Assembly: GCF_030758615.1 (NCBI RefSeq)
Contig: NZ_CP132381.1
Span: 2,418,001-2,482,000, forward strand
Source of the DNA: Gilliamella apis
GTDB lineage: Bacteria > Pseudomonadota > Gammaproteobacteria > Enterobacterales > Orbaceae
Length of the DNA stretch: 64,000 nucleotides
Direction of reading: 5' to 3'
The notes under the pieces were generated by a model, which worked only from the letters and a program-made list of their open reading frames with translations, ran no database searches and had not been told where the DNA came from. A program made the translations under genes and the position numbers. Shown here piece after piece: positions 9,493 to 19,759 of this stretch (its first letter is position 1; every line of letters starts with the position of its first letter).

Positions 9493-9520
9493 TTGATACT
9501 GTATAACAATACAGTATAAT
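9493..9520 (+). promoter_or_regulatory. recA promoter with LexA (SOS) box
   Basis: The -35 TTGATA (9493-9498) and -10 TATAAT (9515-9520) are 16 bases apart. The LexA operator TACTGTATAACAATACAGTA (9497-9516) overlaps both and is a perfect CTGT-N8-ACAG match, with the same layout as E. coli recA. LexA would block RNA polymerase until DNA damage activates RecA. Confidence 0.95.
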
Positions 9521-9555
9521 GTATCTCATATCCTTACTTATTGGAATTTAATTAT

Positions 9556-10602
9556 ATGAATGAAAACAAACAACGAGCACTTTCAGCAGCATTAAGTCAA
9601 ATCGAAAAACAATTTGGTAAAGGTTCAATAATGCGTTTAGGCGACACACAAACTTTAGATGTGGACGCCGTTTCAACTGGTTCTTTAGGATTAGATATAG
9701 CATTGGGTATTGGTGGCTTACCAATGGGCAGAATTGTTGAGATCTTTGGACCTGAATCATCAGGTAAAACGACATTAACATTATCAGTTATTGCACAAGC
9801 ACAGAAAGAAGGTAAAACCTGTGCATTTATCGATGCTGAGCATGCTTTAGATCCAATCTACGCTGCAAAATTAGGGGTACAAGTTGACGATTTATTAGTT
9901 TCACAACCAGACACTGGTGAACAAGCTCTTGAGATTTGTGATGCATTGGTTCGTTCTGGCGCTGTAGATGTCATTATTGTCGACTCTGTCGCAGCATTAA
10001 CACCAAAAGCGGAAATTGAAGGCGAAATGGGTGATTCTCATATGGGATTACAAGCACGTTTAATGTCTCAAGCATTACGTAAGTTAACCGCTAACATCAA
10101 AAATGCGAATTGCCTTGTCGTTTTCATCAACCAAATTCGTATGAAAATTGGTGTTATGTTTGGTAATCCTGAAACAACTACTGGCGGTAACGCATTAAAA
10201 TTCTATGCTTCAGTGCGTTTAGATATCCGCCGTACTGGTGCAGTAAAAGAAGGCGAAGATGTTATCGGTAGTGATACTCGGGTAAAAGTGGTTAAAAACA
10301 AAGTCGCTGCGCCATTTAGACAAGCTGAATTCCAAATTCTTTATGGATGTGGTATCTCAAAAGAAGGTGAATTGATTGATTTGGGTGTTAAACATAAATT
10401 AGTTGATAAAGCCGGCGCATGGTATAGCTATAATGGCGAGAAAGTTGGACAAGGTAAAGCTAATTCAATTAAGTTTTTACAAGAACATCCTGAAATTGCT
10501 ACCGAGCTTGAAACAAAATTACGTGATTTATTATTAAATAGCCCTGCTGTTTTCTCTGCAGAGGACGAAGAATCTACAATAGAAGATGAAAATTTCGAAT
10601 AA
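9556..10602 (+). CDS. recA: RecA recombinase
   Basis: The 348-residue protein catalyses ATP-dependent strand exchange and activates LexA cleavage. Walker A is GPESSGKTT (residues 65-73), the family signature [10 protein letters not shown] and the DNA-binding loop region [21 protein letters not shown] are intact, and the C-terminus is acidic ([14 protein letters not shown]). The start at ATG 9556 aligns with E. coli (ENKQ-ALAAAL); the in-frame TTG at 9541 is rejected. GGAA lies nine bases upstream. The promoter carries a LexA box. The stop overlaps the recX start (TAATG), giving the usual recA-recX pair. Confidence 0.98.
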   Translation: MNENKQRALSAALSQIEKQFGKGSIMRLGDTQTLDVDAVSTGSLGLDIALGIGGLPMGRIVEIFGPESSGKTTLTLSVIAQAQKEGKTCAFIDAEHALDPIYAAKLGVQVDDLLVSQPDTGEQALEICDALVRSGAVDVIIVDSVAALTPKAEIEGEMGDSHMGLQARLMSQALRKLTANIKNANCLVVFINQIRMKIGVMFGNPETTTGGNALKFYASVRLDIRRTGAVKEGEDVIGSDTRVKVVKNKVAAPFRQAEFQILYGCGISKEGELIDLGVKHKLVDKAGAWYSYNGEKVGQGKANSIKFLQEHPEIATELETKLRDLLLNSPAVFSAEDEESTIEDENFE

Positions 10603-11102
10603 TGTCACACAATCTTAATAAATTAATTTTAGCCAAAGCTGTGCAATTACTTGCACAGCGTGATCACTCTTCATATGAACTTACCAGAAAATTAACTTTA
10701 TTTTTTAGTAAAAAAATAAAATGTGCAGAAGATGATTACCCAGAACAATTAACTCAATTAAAGACACAAATAGAGCATGTCATTAAACATTGTACCCAGA
10801 AACATTGGATGGATGATGAGCAATATATTGAAAAATATATATTTATGCGTGCTAATAAAGGGTATGGAAAATATAAAATTAGTTTAGAATTAAAGCAACG
10901 AGGTTTATCATCTGATCTTAATAAAAAGCTCTTAAATATAGCTGATATTAATTGGTCTGAGATAGCTTATCAACAATTGTTGAAAAAGTTTAAAGTTATC
11001 GATTCTAAAAATAATCAACAAAAACAAAAGGTAGTACATTTTTTAACCTCCAGAGGTTTTACACAAAATGATATAAAAACTGCGTATAGTTTATTGACTT
11101 AA
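10602..11102 (+). CDS. recX: RecX, regulator of RecA
   Basis: A 166-residue basic helical protein with the RecX pattern of tandem three-helix repeats (AVQLLAQRDHSSYELTRKL, HWMDDEQYIEKYI, NKGYGKYKISLELKQRG, FLTSRGFTQNDI). The family binds the RecA filament groove and limits its activity. It starts within the recA stop codon, so it should be expressed by read-through and coupling after recA. E. coli separates the two genes by a weak terminator; none is present here. Confidence 0.93.
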   Translation: MSHNLNKLILAKAVQLLAQRDHSSYELTRKLTLFFSKKIKCAEDDYPEQLTQLKTQIEHVIKHCTQKHWMDDEQYIEKYIFMRANKGYGKYKISLELKQRGLSSDLNKKLLNIADINWSEIAYQQLLKKFKVIDSKNNQQKQKVVHFLTSRGFTQNDIKTAYSLLT

Positions 11103-11293
11103 ACCATTATAGTCCCTACAATACTAAGCATTATGAATGCCCATTGCGTAAAAAGCTCTCAAGATCTTTTAATTTTATTCCTTACTAATAGTAATTAGAT
11201 CAATCGCTGTATTAAGAATATTTACTTTTCAACTTAAGTTGTAACGGGTATATTACTATGTCTAAAAATTTATCGTTTAATATGGAAGCATAA

Positions 11294-13927
11294 ATGAAAA
11301 GCACTGCAGAAATTCGTCAAAATTTTCTTGACTTTTTCCATAGCAAAGGACACGAAATTGTTGCAAGTAGTTCCCTTGTTCCACATAATGATCCAACACT
11401 TTTATTCACCAATGCGGGAATGAATCAATTTAAAGATGTTTTTCTTGGTATCGATAAACGATCTTATACCAGAGCAACAACATCACAACGTTGTGTGCGT
11501 GCTGGAGGCAAACATAATGACCTTGACAATGTAGGTTATACAGCTCGGCATCATACTTTTTTTGAAATGCTAGGAAACTTTAGTTTTGGCGATTATTTCA
11601 AACATGACGCGATTCATTTTGCATGGGAATTATTAACTAGTGAAAAATGGTTTAATCTGCCAAAAGATCGCTTAACAGTAACCGTGTATGAAACCGACGA
11701 CGAAGCTTATGCAATCTGGGAAAATGAAATTGGTATTCCGAAAGAGCGTATTATTCGTATAGGTGATAATAAAGGTGCGCCATATGCGTCTGATAACTTT
11801 TGGCAAATGGGCGATACTGGACCTTGTGGACCTTGTACTGAAATTTTTTATGATCATGGTGATCATATTTGGGGGGGACCTCCAGGAAGTGCGGAAGAAG
11901 ATGGTGACCGTTTTATTGAAATTTGGAACATCGTATTCATGCAATTCAATCGTCATGCTGATGGTACAATGGAACAGTTACCTAAACCTTCCGTTGATAC
12001 AGGCATGGGACTTGAACGCATAGCGGCAGTGTTACAGCATGTCAACTCAAATTACGATATTGATCTGTTTAAAAAATTAATAAAAGATGCTGCACAAATC
12101 ATCCAAACCAACGATTTAGAAAGTAAATCATTACGAGTTATTGCTGATCATATACGTTCTTGTGCTTTTTTAGTTTCCGATGGAGTGTTACCTTCAAACG
12201 AAGGCCGAGGTTATGTATTACGTCGAATTATACGCCGAGCAGTACGTCATGGACATATGCTAGGTGCTAAAGATATTTTCTTCTATAAGTTAGTTAAACC
12301 ATTAATTGATGTAATGGGAAGCGCCGCTAATGAATTAGCAAATAACCAAAAATTAGTTGAAGAAACCCTAAAAATAGAAGAAGAACAGTTCTTAAAAACA
12401 TTAGAACGGGGCTTATTTTTACTTGATCAAGAGCTAGGTAAGATTACTAATGCAATACTACCGGGAGATGTTGCATTTAAACTATATGATACTTACGGTT
12501 TCCCATTAGATCTTACTGCTGATGTGTGTCGTGAAAAAAACATCACTATTGATGAAGATAGTTTTAATCAATGCATGGAAGAACAACGAAAACGAGCTAG
12601 AGAATCAAGTTCATTTACTGTTGATTATAGTAATATGATTAAACTTGATGATAAAACTGAATTTTTAGGTTATAAACTAACCGAATCATCAGGAAAAGTC
12701 ATTGCAATTTTCCAAGATGGGAATAAAGTTGATGCTATCAATGCCGGCGATACCGCAATTGTCATCTTAGACAAAACACCATTTTATGGTGAATCAGGTG
12801 GTCAAGTTGGTGATAAAGGTGTATTAAGCTCAGCTAATCTAGTATTCGGTGTGACTGATAGCCAAAAATATGGTAAAAGTATTGGTCACATTGGTAAAGT
12901 CACCAAAGGTACATTAAAAGTTGGTGATATCGTAACCGCTGCAATAGATGTAGAAATACGAGAACGTATTCGTCGTAACCATTCGGCGACACATTTATTG
13001 CAAGCTGCTCTACAACGTATTTTAGGAAATCATGTACATCAAAAAGGATCACTAGTTAATGACAGTTACCTTCGATTTGATTTCTCGCATAATCAACCTA
13101 TTACGCAAGATCAAATTGTTGAAATTGAAAATCTAGTTAATCAACAAATACGTCGTAACTTGCCAGTTGACATAGAACTGATGCCAATTGATCAGGCTAA
13201 AAATAAAGGTGCTATGGCATTATTTGGTGAGAAGTACGAAGATATTGTTAGAGTATTAACCATGGGCGATTTCTCTATCGAACTTTGTGGTGGCACACAT
13301 GTTGATAGAACTGGAGATATAGGCCTATTTAAAATTACTTCTGAATCAAGTATTGCCTCAGGGGTACGTCGTATTGAAGCCACTTCTGGACAAAATGCGA
13401 TGGAATACATACATCATGAATCCAATTTATTAAACCAAATTGGACAATTGGTTAAAAGTGATAAATCAGCGGTGTTATCACGAATAGAGCAATTGCTCGA
13501 TCAAAATAAAGCATTAGAAAAAGCAATGGAGCAACTGAAGGCCCAACAAGCTAGCCAACAAAGTGGGCAATTGCTTGATCAATGCGAAAAAATAAATAAT
13601 AAAAACTTGCTAATTGCTAAACTTGATAATGTCGAAGCAAAAATGTTACGCACAATGATTGATGATTTGAAAAATCAATTAAAAACCGGCGTAATTATTT
13701 TAGCGGCTGTTAATGGAGACAAAATCAATTTAGCTGCTGGTGTAACTAATGATTTATTAGGCATTGTTAAAGCTGGCGAATTAGTATCTCAATTAGCATT
13801 AAAAGTAGGTGGTAAAGGTGGTGGGCGGCCTGATTTCGCTCAAGCAGGTGGAATGGATCTTTCAGCGTTACCAGAAGCGTTATCTTCTGTAAAAAAAGAA
13901 ATCAGTAATAAATTACAAGCAAGTTAG
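11294..13927 (+). CDS. alaS: alanyl-tRNA synthetase
   Basis: At 877 residues it is one longer than E. coli AlaS. It charges tRNA-Ala and hydrolyses mischarged Ser/Gly-tRNA-Ala. The N-terminal class II catalytic core begins [21 protein letters not shown] and includes [12 protein letters not shown]. The editing domain has the zinc motifs HSATH (near residue 560) and CGGTH (near 660). The C-terminal oligomerisation domain ends [17 protein letters not shown] precedes the ATG. The order recA-recX-alaS-csrA is the common gammaproteobacterial one. Confidence 0.98.
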   Translation: MKSTAEIRQNFLDFFHSKGHEIVASSSLVPHNDPTLLFTNAGMNQFKDVFLGIDKRSYTRATTSQRCVRAGGKHNDLDNVGYTARHHTFFEMLGNFSFGDYFKHDAIHFAWELLTSEKWFNLPKDRLTVTVYETDDEAYAIWENEIGIPKERIIRIGDNKGAPYASDNFWQMGDTGPCGPCTEIFYDHGDHIWGGPPGSAEEDGDRFIEIWNIVFMQFNRHADGTMEQLPKPSVDTGMGLERIAAVLQHVNSNYDIDLFKKLIKDAAQIIQTNDLESKSLRVIADHIRSCAFLVSDGVLPSNEGRGYVLRRIIRRAVRHGHMLGAKDIFFYKLVKPLIDVMGSAANELANNQKLVEETLKIEEEQFLKTLERGLFLLDQELGKITNAILPGDVAFKLYDTYGFPLDLTADVCREKNITIDEDSFNQCMEEQRKRARESSSFTVDYSNMIKLDDKTEFLGYKLTESSGKVIAIFQDGNKVDAINAGDTAIVILDKTPFYGESGGQVGDKGVLSSANLVFGVTDSQKYGKSIGHIGKVTKGTLKVGDIVTAAIDVEIRERIRRNHSATHLLQAALQRILGNHVHQKGSLVNDSYLRFDFSHNQPITQDQIVEIENLVNQQIRRNLPVDIELMPIDQAKNKGAMALFGEKYEDIVRVLTMGDFSIELCGGTHVDRTGDIGLFKITSESSIASGVRRIEATSGQNAMEYIHHESNLLNQIGQLVKSDKSAVLSRIEQLLDQNKALEKAMEQLKAQQASQQSGQLLDQCEKINNKNLLIAKLDNVEAKMLRTMIDDLKNQLKTGVIILAAVNGDKINLAAGVTNDLLGIVKAGELVSQLALKVGGKGGGRPDFAQAGGMDLSALPEALSSVKKEISNKLQAS

Positions 13928-14071
13928 CCAGATGTGCTCCAGTGTTTGTTTGTTAATTAAACATTAGTGTATTTCTGTAAAATTCCGTCTTTCTATCTTA
14001 TTGATGGGGGGCTGACGAAGCTATATCTTAAAATTGTTTGGATATATACTTAACTGATATTAGGAGATCTA

Positions 14072-14272
14072 ATGTTAATTTTAACTCGGAGAGTAGGTGA
14101 AACACTTATAATTGGTGACGATGTTGTTATTACCGTTTTAGGCGTGAAGGGTAATCAGGTCAGAGTCGGTATTAATGCACCTAAAGAAGTTTCTATTCAT
14201 AGAGAAGAAATATACAACAGAATTCATCAATCGCAAGATAAAAGTGATGAATCAGTTCAGCCCAAAGAGTAA
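14072..14272 (+). CDS. csrA: carbon storage regulator CsrA
   Basis: A 66-residue RNA-binding dimer that represses or stabilises mRNAs by binding GGA in leader hairpins. [12 protein letters not shown] and [12 protein letters not shown] are nearly identical to E. coli CsrA; L4, R6 and R44-type contacts fall in conserved segments. The C-terminal tail after residue 55 is variable. TTAGGAGATC before the ATG combines the ribosome site with a GGA, and another GGA lies in TTTGGATAT about 30 bases upstream, so autoregulation is plausible. It follows alaS by 144 bp and precedes a tRNA operon as in enteric bacteria. Confidence 0.96.
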   Translation: MLILTRRVGETLIIGDDVVITVLGVKGNQVRVGINAPKEVSIHREEIYNRIHQSQDKSDESVQPKE

Positions 14273-14318
14273 TATTGGGTACGAAATAAACAACTAGCAC
14301 GAGTTCTAAAAAAAATGT

Positions 14319-14346
14319 TTGACTTATTTTTTCTAGAACGTAATAT
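14319..14346 (+). promoter_or_regulatory. promoter of the tRNA operon
   Basis: TTGACT (14319-14324), a 16-base spacer and TAATAT (14341-14346), followed by the GC-rich stretch GTGCGCC. A GC-rich discriminator is typical of growth-rate and ppGpp-controlled stable-RNA promoters. The first tRNA starts about 45 bases after the predicted start of transcription. Confidence 0.75.
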
Positions 14347-14356
14347 GTGCGCCACA

Positions 14357-14391
14357 CATTATGATTTTGTTGTTGAAGCAAAGTCATAATG
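14357..14391 (+). other. hairpin in the 5' leader of the tRNA transcript
   Basis: CATTATGA (14357-14364) pairs perfectly with TCATAATG (14384-14391), and TTTG/CAAA can extend the stem. It ends five bases before the mature tRNA-Ser, followed by TTTT. It may serve RNase processing of the precursor or act as a weak attenuator. Confidence 0.5.
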
Positions 14392-14395
14392 TTTT

Positions 14396-14488
14396 GGTGA
14401 GATGGCCGAGAGGCTGAAGGCGCTCCCCTGCTAAGGGAGTATGCGGTCAAAAGCTGCATCGAGGGTTCGAATCCCTCTCTCACCGCCA
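14396..14488 (+). tRNA. tRNA-Ser (anticodon GCT)
   Basis: 93 bases with encoded CCA. The acceptor stem GGTGAGA pairs with TCTCACC, discriminator G. The long variable arm (TATGCGGTCAAAAGCTGCATC) is that of a class II tRNA. The anticodon GCT at 14430-14432 reads AGC and AGT. First of four tRNAs in one operon. Confidence 0.97.
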
Positions 14489-14505
14489 TTTAAAAATTAA
14501 AATAT

Positions 14506-14582
14506 GCATCCGTAGCTCAGCTGGATAGAGTACCCGGCTACGAACCGGGCGGTCAGGGGTTCGAATCCCTTCGGATGCACCA
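14506..14582 (+). tRNA. tRNA-Arg (anticodon ACG)
   Basis: 77 bases with encoded CCA. Acceptor GCATCCG/CGGATGC, discriminator A as for E. coli argVYZQ products. The anticodon ACG at 14540-14542 is expected to be edited to ICG by TadA and read CGU, CGC and CGA. The anticodon stem is CCCGG/CCGGG. Confidence 0.97.
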
Positions 14583-14600
14583 TTTTAAAATATTCAATAC

Positions 14601-14677
14601 GCATCCGTAGCTCAGCTGGATAGAGTACCCGGCTACGAACCGGGCGGTCAGGGGTTCGAATCCCTTCGGATGCACCA
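14601..14677 (+). tRNA. tRNA-Arg (anticodon ACG), second identical copy
   Basis: Identical over its 77 bases to the copy at 14506-14582, with an 18-base spacer between them, so it is a recent tandem duplicate or is kept identical by gene conversion. Anticodon ACG at 14635-14637. Confidence 0.97.
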
Positions 14678-14696
14678 TTTTTTTACGAACTTACAC

Positions 14697-14773
14697 GCAT
14701 CCGTAGCTCAGCTGGATAGAGCACTCGGCTTCGAACCGAGCGGTCAGGGGTTCGAATCCCTTCGGGTGCGCCA
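14697..14773 (+). tRNA. tRNA-Arg with anticodon TCG
   Basis: 77 bases with encoded CCA. It shares the D arm and T arm of its two ACG neighbours but differs in the anticodon (TCG at 14731-14733), the anticodon stem (CTCGG/CCGAG), the 3' acceptor strand (CGGGTGC, giving one T-G pair) and the discriminator (G instead of A). The fold is complete. TCG would read CGA and CGG. E. coli uses a CCG-anticodon tRNA for CGG, so this looks like a diverged duplicate with a shifted anticodon. Confidence 0.93.
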
Positions 14774-15343
14774 TTAAGCATCCAAAAGCATTTCGATTTC
14801 TTATAATCAAAAAAATAATGATTTATATCAACTATCAGCTTAACTGATAGCAATGACTTAATTTTCATTAGATATTTCTCTTTGTATATTTTGATAAAAA
14901 TAGAATACTAAAATATGAAAATTATTTTGTTATACTCATCACCTCAGTTTATGAATTAAAATGACAAGTATTAAAGAATCATGCTTTAAATATATATCCA
15001 ATAAAACACTAAATATAATACACTTGATTCACTACCCTATCCAAGATCCCTTAACTGACACAAAAACGGCTAATAATGCTCATTTAGAGCCTTTTACAAA
15101 GCATTTAATCTATAGCTATATTCTTAACCTTATCCGCCCCTAATCATTGCTATAAAATTCGAATAGGGCGAGATAAATAAAAAAGCTCAAAAGGCACTCT
15201 TTAAACATGCAAAAAACTCTAGATAAAACGTTTTATGGATTAAAAAGAAATAGTTTTATTATTAAAAAGATTACAACATAAATACGAATGTAGATTGGCA
15301 AAGAGAGAAAAGTAACAAATTTATTATATTTTACTTTTAGATT
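14774..15343. other. non-coding stretch after the tRNA operon
   Basis: It holds a small hairpin, CTATCAG-CTTAA-CTGATAG (14832-14850), which may mark the 3' end of the tRNA transcript although it lacks a T run. A 60-codon frame opens at ATG 14961 without a ribosome site or a recognisable product. A long-range inverted repeat, CGCCCCTA and TAGGGCG, brackets about 15135-15170. I see nothing else to annotate. Confidence 0.45.
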
Positions 15344-15369
15344 AAAAAAAGCCGACTTTGTCAGCTTTA
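15344..15369 (-). terminator. intrinsic terminator of the DUF4190 gene
   Basis: On the minus strand AAAGCTGAC and GTCGGCTTT form a stem (one mismatch) with the loop AAA, followed by a run of T. It lies about 35 bases after the stop of the gene at 15402-15671. Confidence 0.8.
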
Positions 15370-15401
15370 ATTAATAATGATTTTATCTTTTAGTTATATA
15401 A

Positions 15402-15671
15402 TTAGGCAAATGATAATATTGCCGTACTAATCACAATTATCAATAAAACCCATAGTACAATAGCAATAATTCCGCAAACCATCCCGGCTGTAGCAAAACC
15501 TGCACCATTTTTATTATTATTTCTTATATCACTCTTAGCAATAGCACTTAACACTATAGCAACAATAGCCACAGCAATACTAAAAAGCCCCATAGGAATT
15601 AATGATACAATCCCACAAACCATTCCTGCTATAGCAAAACCACTTGTTGCCTTGTTCTGTTCTTGTTCCAT
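15402..15671 (-). CDS. DUF4190 small membrane protein
   Basis: An 89-residue inner-membrane protein built from two copies of the same unit: GFAIAGMVCGIVSLI (residues 12-26) and GFATAGMVCGIIAIV (residues 58-72). Each opens a hydrophobic helical pair, and a short polar turn (KSDIRNNNKNG) separates them. This is the DUF4190 pattern; the molecular function of the family is not known to me. The gene has its own terminator and stands alone between the tRNA operon and serS. No enzyme motif is seen. Confidence 0.75.
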   Translation of the reverse strand: MEQEQNKATSGFAIAGMVCGIVSLIPMGLFSIAVAIVAIVLSAIAKSDIRNNNKNGAGFATAGMVCGIIAIVLWVLLIIVISTAILSFA

Positions 15672-17721
<2,050 letters not shown>

Positions 17722-17744
17722 TTTTATAATTTCAAATATTCATT

Positions 17745-17773
17745 GTAGCGCTATTCATTAGCGCTATTTTTTT
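17745..17773 (+). terminator. intrinsic terminator of serS
   Basis: TAGCGCTA is repeated in inverted form with a short TTCAT loop, followed by a run of seven T. It lies 24 bases after the serS stop and about 20 bases before the rarD start. Confidence 0.9.
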
Positions 17774-17792
17774 ATTAATTAAGGTAAATAAG

Positions 17793-18689
17793 ATGATAAA
17801 AGGTGTTGCATTATCAATCCTAGCATCATGTCTTTTTGGCTTGCTGTATTACTATCCAGTATTATTGCAACCTTTATCTGTAGTAGATATTTTTTGCTGG
17901 CGATTGTTAACATCTTTTCCGGCTATTATTGTATTAATTCTGATTGAAAAGCAATGGTCATCTATATCTGCCCTTTTTATTCGAATTAAAGATAAGCCAT
18001 TTCTTTTAGTTGGGTTATTATTTTCTTCTTTTCTACTAACTATTCAAATGCTTATTTTTATTTGGGCACCAATTAATGGTCATGGATTATCGGCTTCACT
18101 TGGCTATTTTTTATTACCATTAAGTATGGTGGTCTTTGGGCAAATTTTCTATAAAGAAAGGCTAAGTATTTTTCAAAAAATTGCAGTATTACTCGCTAGC
18201 ATAGGTGTTATATCAGAAGTCTATATTACTGGCGCTTTCTCTTGGGAAACTGCTGTCATCGCCTTGGGTTATCCTATTTACTTTATGACACGACGCAAAT
18301 TACAGATAGAAGGTATTGCCGGAACCTTTTCGGACTTCTTTTTTATATTTATAGGCTGTCTGATTTATTTTCTTTTACATTATCCATGTAATAAGATTAT
18401 AAGTGACTTATCTCATTTTCATATTTTTATTCCAATGCTCGGTATTATTACTGCCATCGCCTTTGCTATGTATTTTGTCGCTAGACGGCTGTTACCGTTT
18501 GGACTATTTGGATTACTAGGATATGTAGAGCCCGTATTACTTACTGTTGTTTCTGTATTATTTTTACATGAATCAATATCCACAGAGCATATTTTACCAT
18601 ATGGGCTTATTTGGTTATCAGTTTGTGTGCTAGCTCTGGAGGGAACTATTTATATACTACGAACAGTAAAACGAAAAAGATTAAAATAG
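17793..18689 (+). CDS. rarD: RarD-type EamA-family permease
   Basis: A 298-residue inner-membrane protein with about 10 helices. The N-terminus MIKGVALSILASCLFGLLYYYPVLLQPL and the segments DIFCWRLLTSFPAI and SASLGYFLLPL match the RarD branch of the drug/metabolite transporter superfamily. RarD proteins are named for a chloramphenicol phenotype and their natural substrate is not established. AAGGTAAAT precedes the ATG. It follows the serS terminator and is convergent with pflA. Confidence 0.85.
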   Translation: MIKGVALSILASCLFGLLYYYPVLLQPLSVVDIFCWRLLTSFPAIIVLILIEKQWSSISALFIRIKDKPFLLVGLLFSSFLLTIQMLIFIWAPINGHGLSASLGYFLLPLSMVVFGQIFYKERLSIFQKIAVLLASIGVISEVYITGAFSWETAVIALGYPIYFMTRRKLQIEGIAGTFSDFFFIFIGCLIYFLLHYPCNKIISDLSHFHIFIPMLGIITAIAFAMYFVARRLLPFGLFGLLGYVEPVLLTVVSVLFLHESISTEHILPYGLIWLSVCVLALEGTIYILRTVKRKRLK

Positions 18690-18737
18690 TAGATAAAAAG
18701 GCTCCATAATAGATGCCTTTTTACTAGTTAATTAACT

Positions 18738-19514
18738 TTATTTACTAAATGTCACATACTGACCATAACTTTCAATAATTGCTTGAATTCGATCCAATGT
18801 TTCTCGTGGTGGAGCTTCTACACCTTCTAACATATATTTATCACCCAGTGTATCCCATTTATATGCACCGAGCTTATGGTATGGGAGTAATTCAACTCTT
18901 TCAATATTATCCATTCCTTGAATAAATTGACCAAGTAAATGGGCTGAATTATCATCATCCGTCCATCCTGGTACAACAACATAGCGGATCCAAGTTCGTT
19001 TATTTATTTTTTGAAGATATTTAGCAAATTCTAAAACCCGTTTATTTGGAACACCTACCAATTTTTGGTGTATATCATCATTCACTTGTTTTAAATCAAG
19101 CATCACAAGATCAGTTACTTCCATTAACTCTTCAACGGTATGATCAAGTTGTCTTGCATAACCATTAGTATCTAAACAGGTATGAATACCCTCAGCATGA
19201 CAAGCTTTAAACCACTCAGTGATAAATTCTGATTGTAAGGTTGCTTCACCACCAGATGCTGTTACGCCACCACCATTAGGCATAATAAAATTTTTATAAG
19301 TGATGATCTCTTTCATCAGCTCAGCGACAGTAATTTCACGTCCTGCTTTTAGATCCCATGTATCACGATTGTGACAATATAAACATCGCATTAAGCATCC
19401 TTGAAAAAAAACAATGAAGCGAATTCCCGGTCCATCAACTGTACCAAAAGACTCAAAAGAGTGAATACGACCTTTAATCGGTTGTTCTGTTGTCATAATA
19501 ATATTTTTTTCCAT
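18738..19514 (-). CDS. pflA: pyruvate formate-lyase activating enzyme
   Basis: A 258-residue radical-SAM enzyme that puts the glycyl radical on PflB under anaerobiosis. The 4Fe-4S motif is C40-x3-C44-x2-C47 ([18 protein letters not shown]), and [14 protein letters not shown] is the SAM-binding glycine motif of activases. AGAGA is six bases before the ATG at 19514; an internal ATG seven codons in is an alternative. The 245-bp gap after pflB contains the pflB terminator, so pflA probably has its own promoter as in E. coli. Confidence 0.96.
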   Translation of the reverse strand: MEKNIIMTTEQPIKGRIHSFESFGTVDGPGIRFIVFFQGCLMRCLYCHNRDTWDLKAGREITVAELMKEIITYKNFIMPNGGGVTASGGEATLQSEFITEWFKACHAEGIHTCLDTNGYARQLDHTVEELMEVTDLVMLDLKQVNDDIHQKLVGVPNKRVLEFAKYLQKINKRTWIRYVVVPGWTDDDNSAHLLGQFIQGMDNIERVELLPYHKLGAYKWDTLGDKYMLEGVEAPPRETLDRIQAIIESYGQYVTFSK

Positions 19515-19707
19515 AACAATTCTCTGATAATTGCTTACATTGCTCTTCTTTCTTATTTTAACTCAGTTATGCTAATGCTTTCACCAATTACACCAATAAG
19601 TGAAAAACGATATAAATTCAATTATAACGAATTTATATTAAGACCATTAAGAAAAATGGCCTTGTATAATTTAATATTGTGTTTTGAGCAAAAAATTTCA
19701 ATAACAA

Positions 19708-19738
19708 AAAAATAGCGCCCCTAAAGGACGCTATTTAA
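19708..19738 (-). terminator. intrinsic terminator of pflB
   Basis: On the minus strand AAATAGCG and CGCTATTT form an 8-bp stem around a CCTTTAGGGG-containing loop, with seven T after it. It stands 20 bases past the pflB stop. Confidence 0.88.
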
Positions 19739-19759
19739 GTTAAGTTTATTATTAACTAA

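Larger units (their letters stand above)
9120..9555. other. intergenic region between divergent pqiA and recA
   Basis: About 435 bases, very AT-rich. The right third carries the recA promoter, its LexA box and a perfect CRP site, listed separately. The left part should contain the pqiABC promoter. No open reading frame with a convincing ribosome site was found in it. Confidence 0.6.

Noticed and set aside
14193..14489. 98-codon minus-strand frame across csrA end and tRNA-Ser
   Set aside because: It is the antisense of a tRNA and of csrA; such frames arise from tRNA sequence and have no ribosome site.
14683..14868. 61-codon minus-strand frame containing EGIRTPDRSVRSRVLYP
   Set aside because: This peptide pattern is the well-known artefact of translating a tRNA-Arg gene backwards.
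14961..15143. 60-codon plus-strand frame after the tRNA operon
   Set aside because: No ribosome site, no recognisable domain, unusual composition; left as part of the non-coding stretch.
19401..19715. 104-codon plus-strand frame overlapping the start of pflA
   Set aside because: Mostly antisense to the conserved pflA N-terminus, with no ribosome site.
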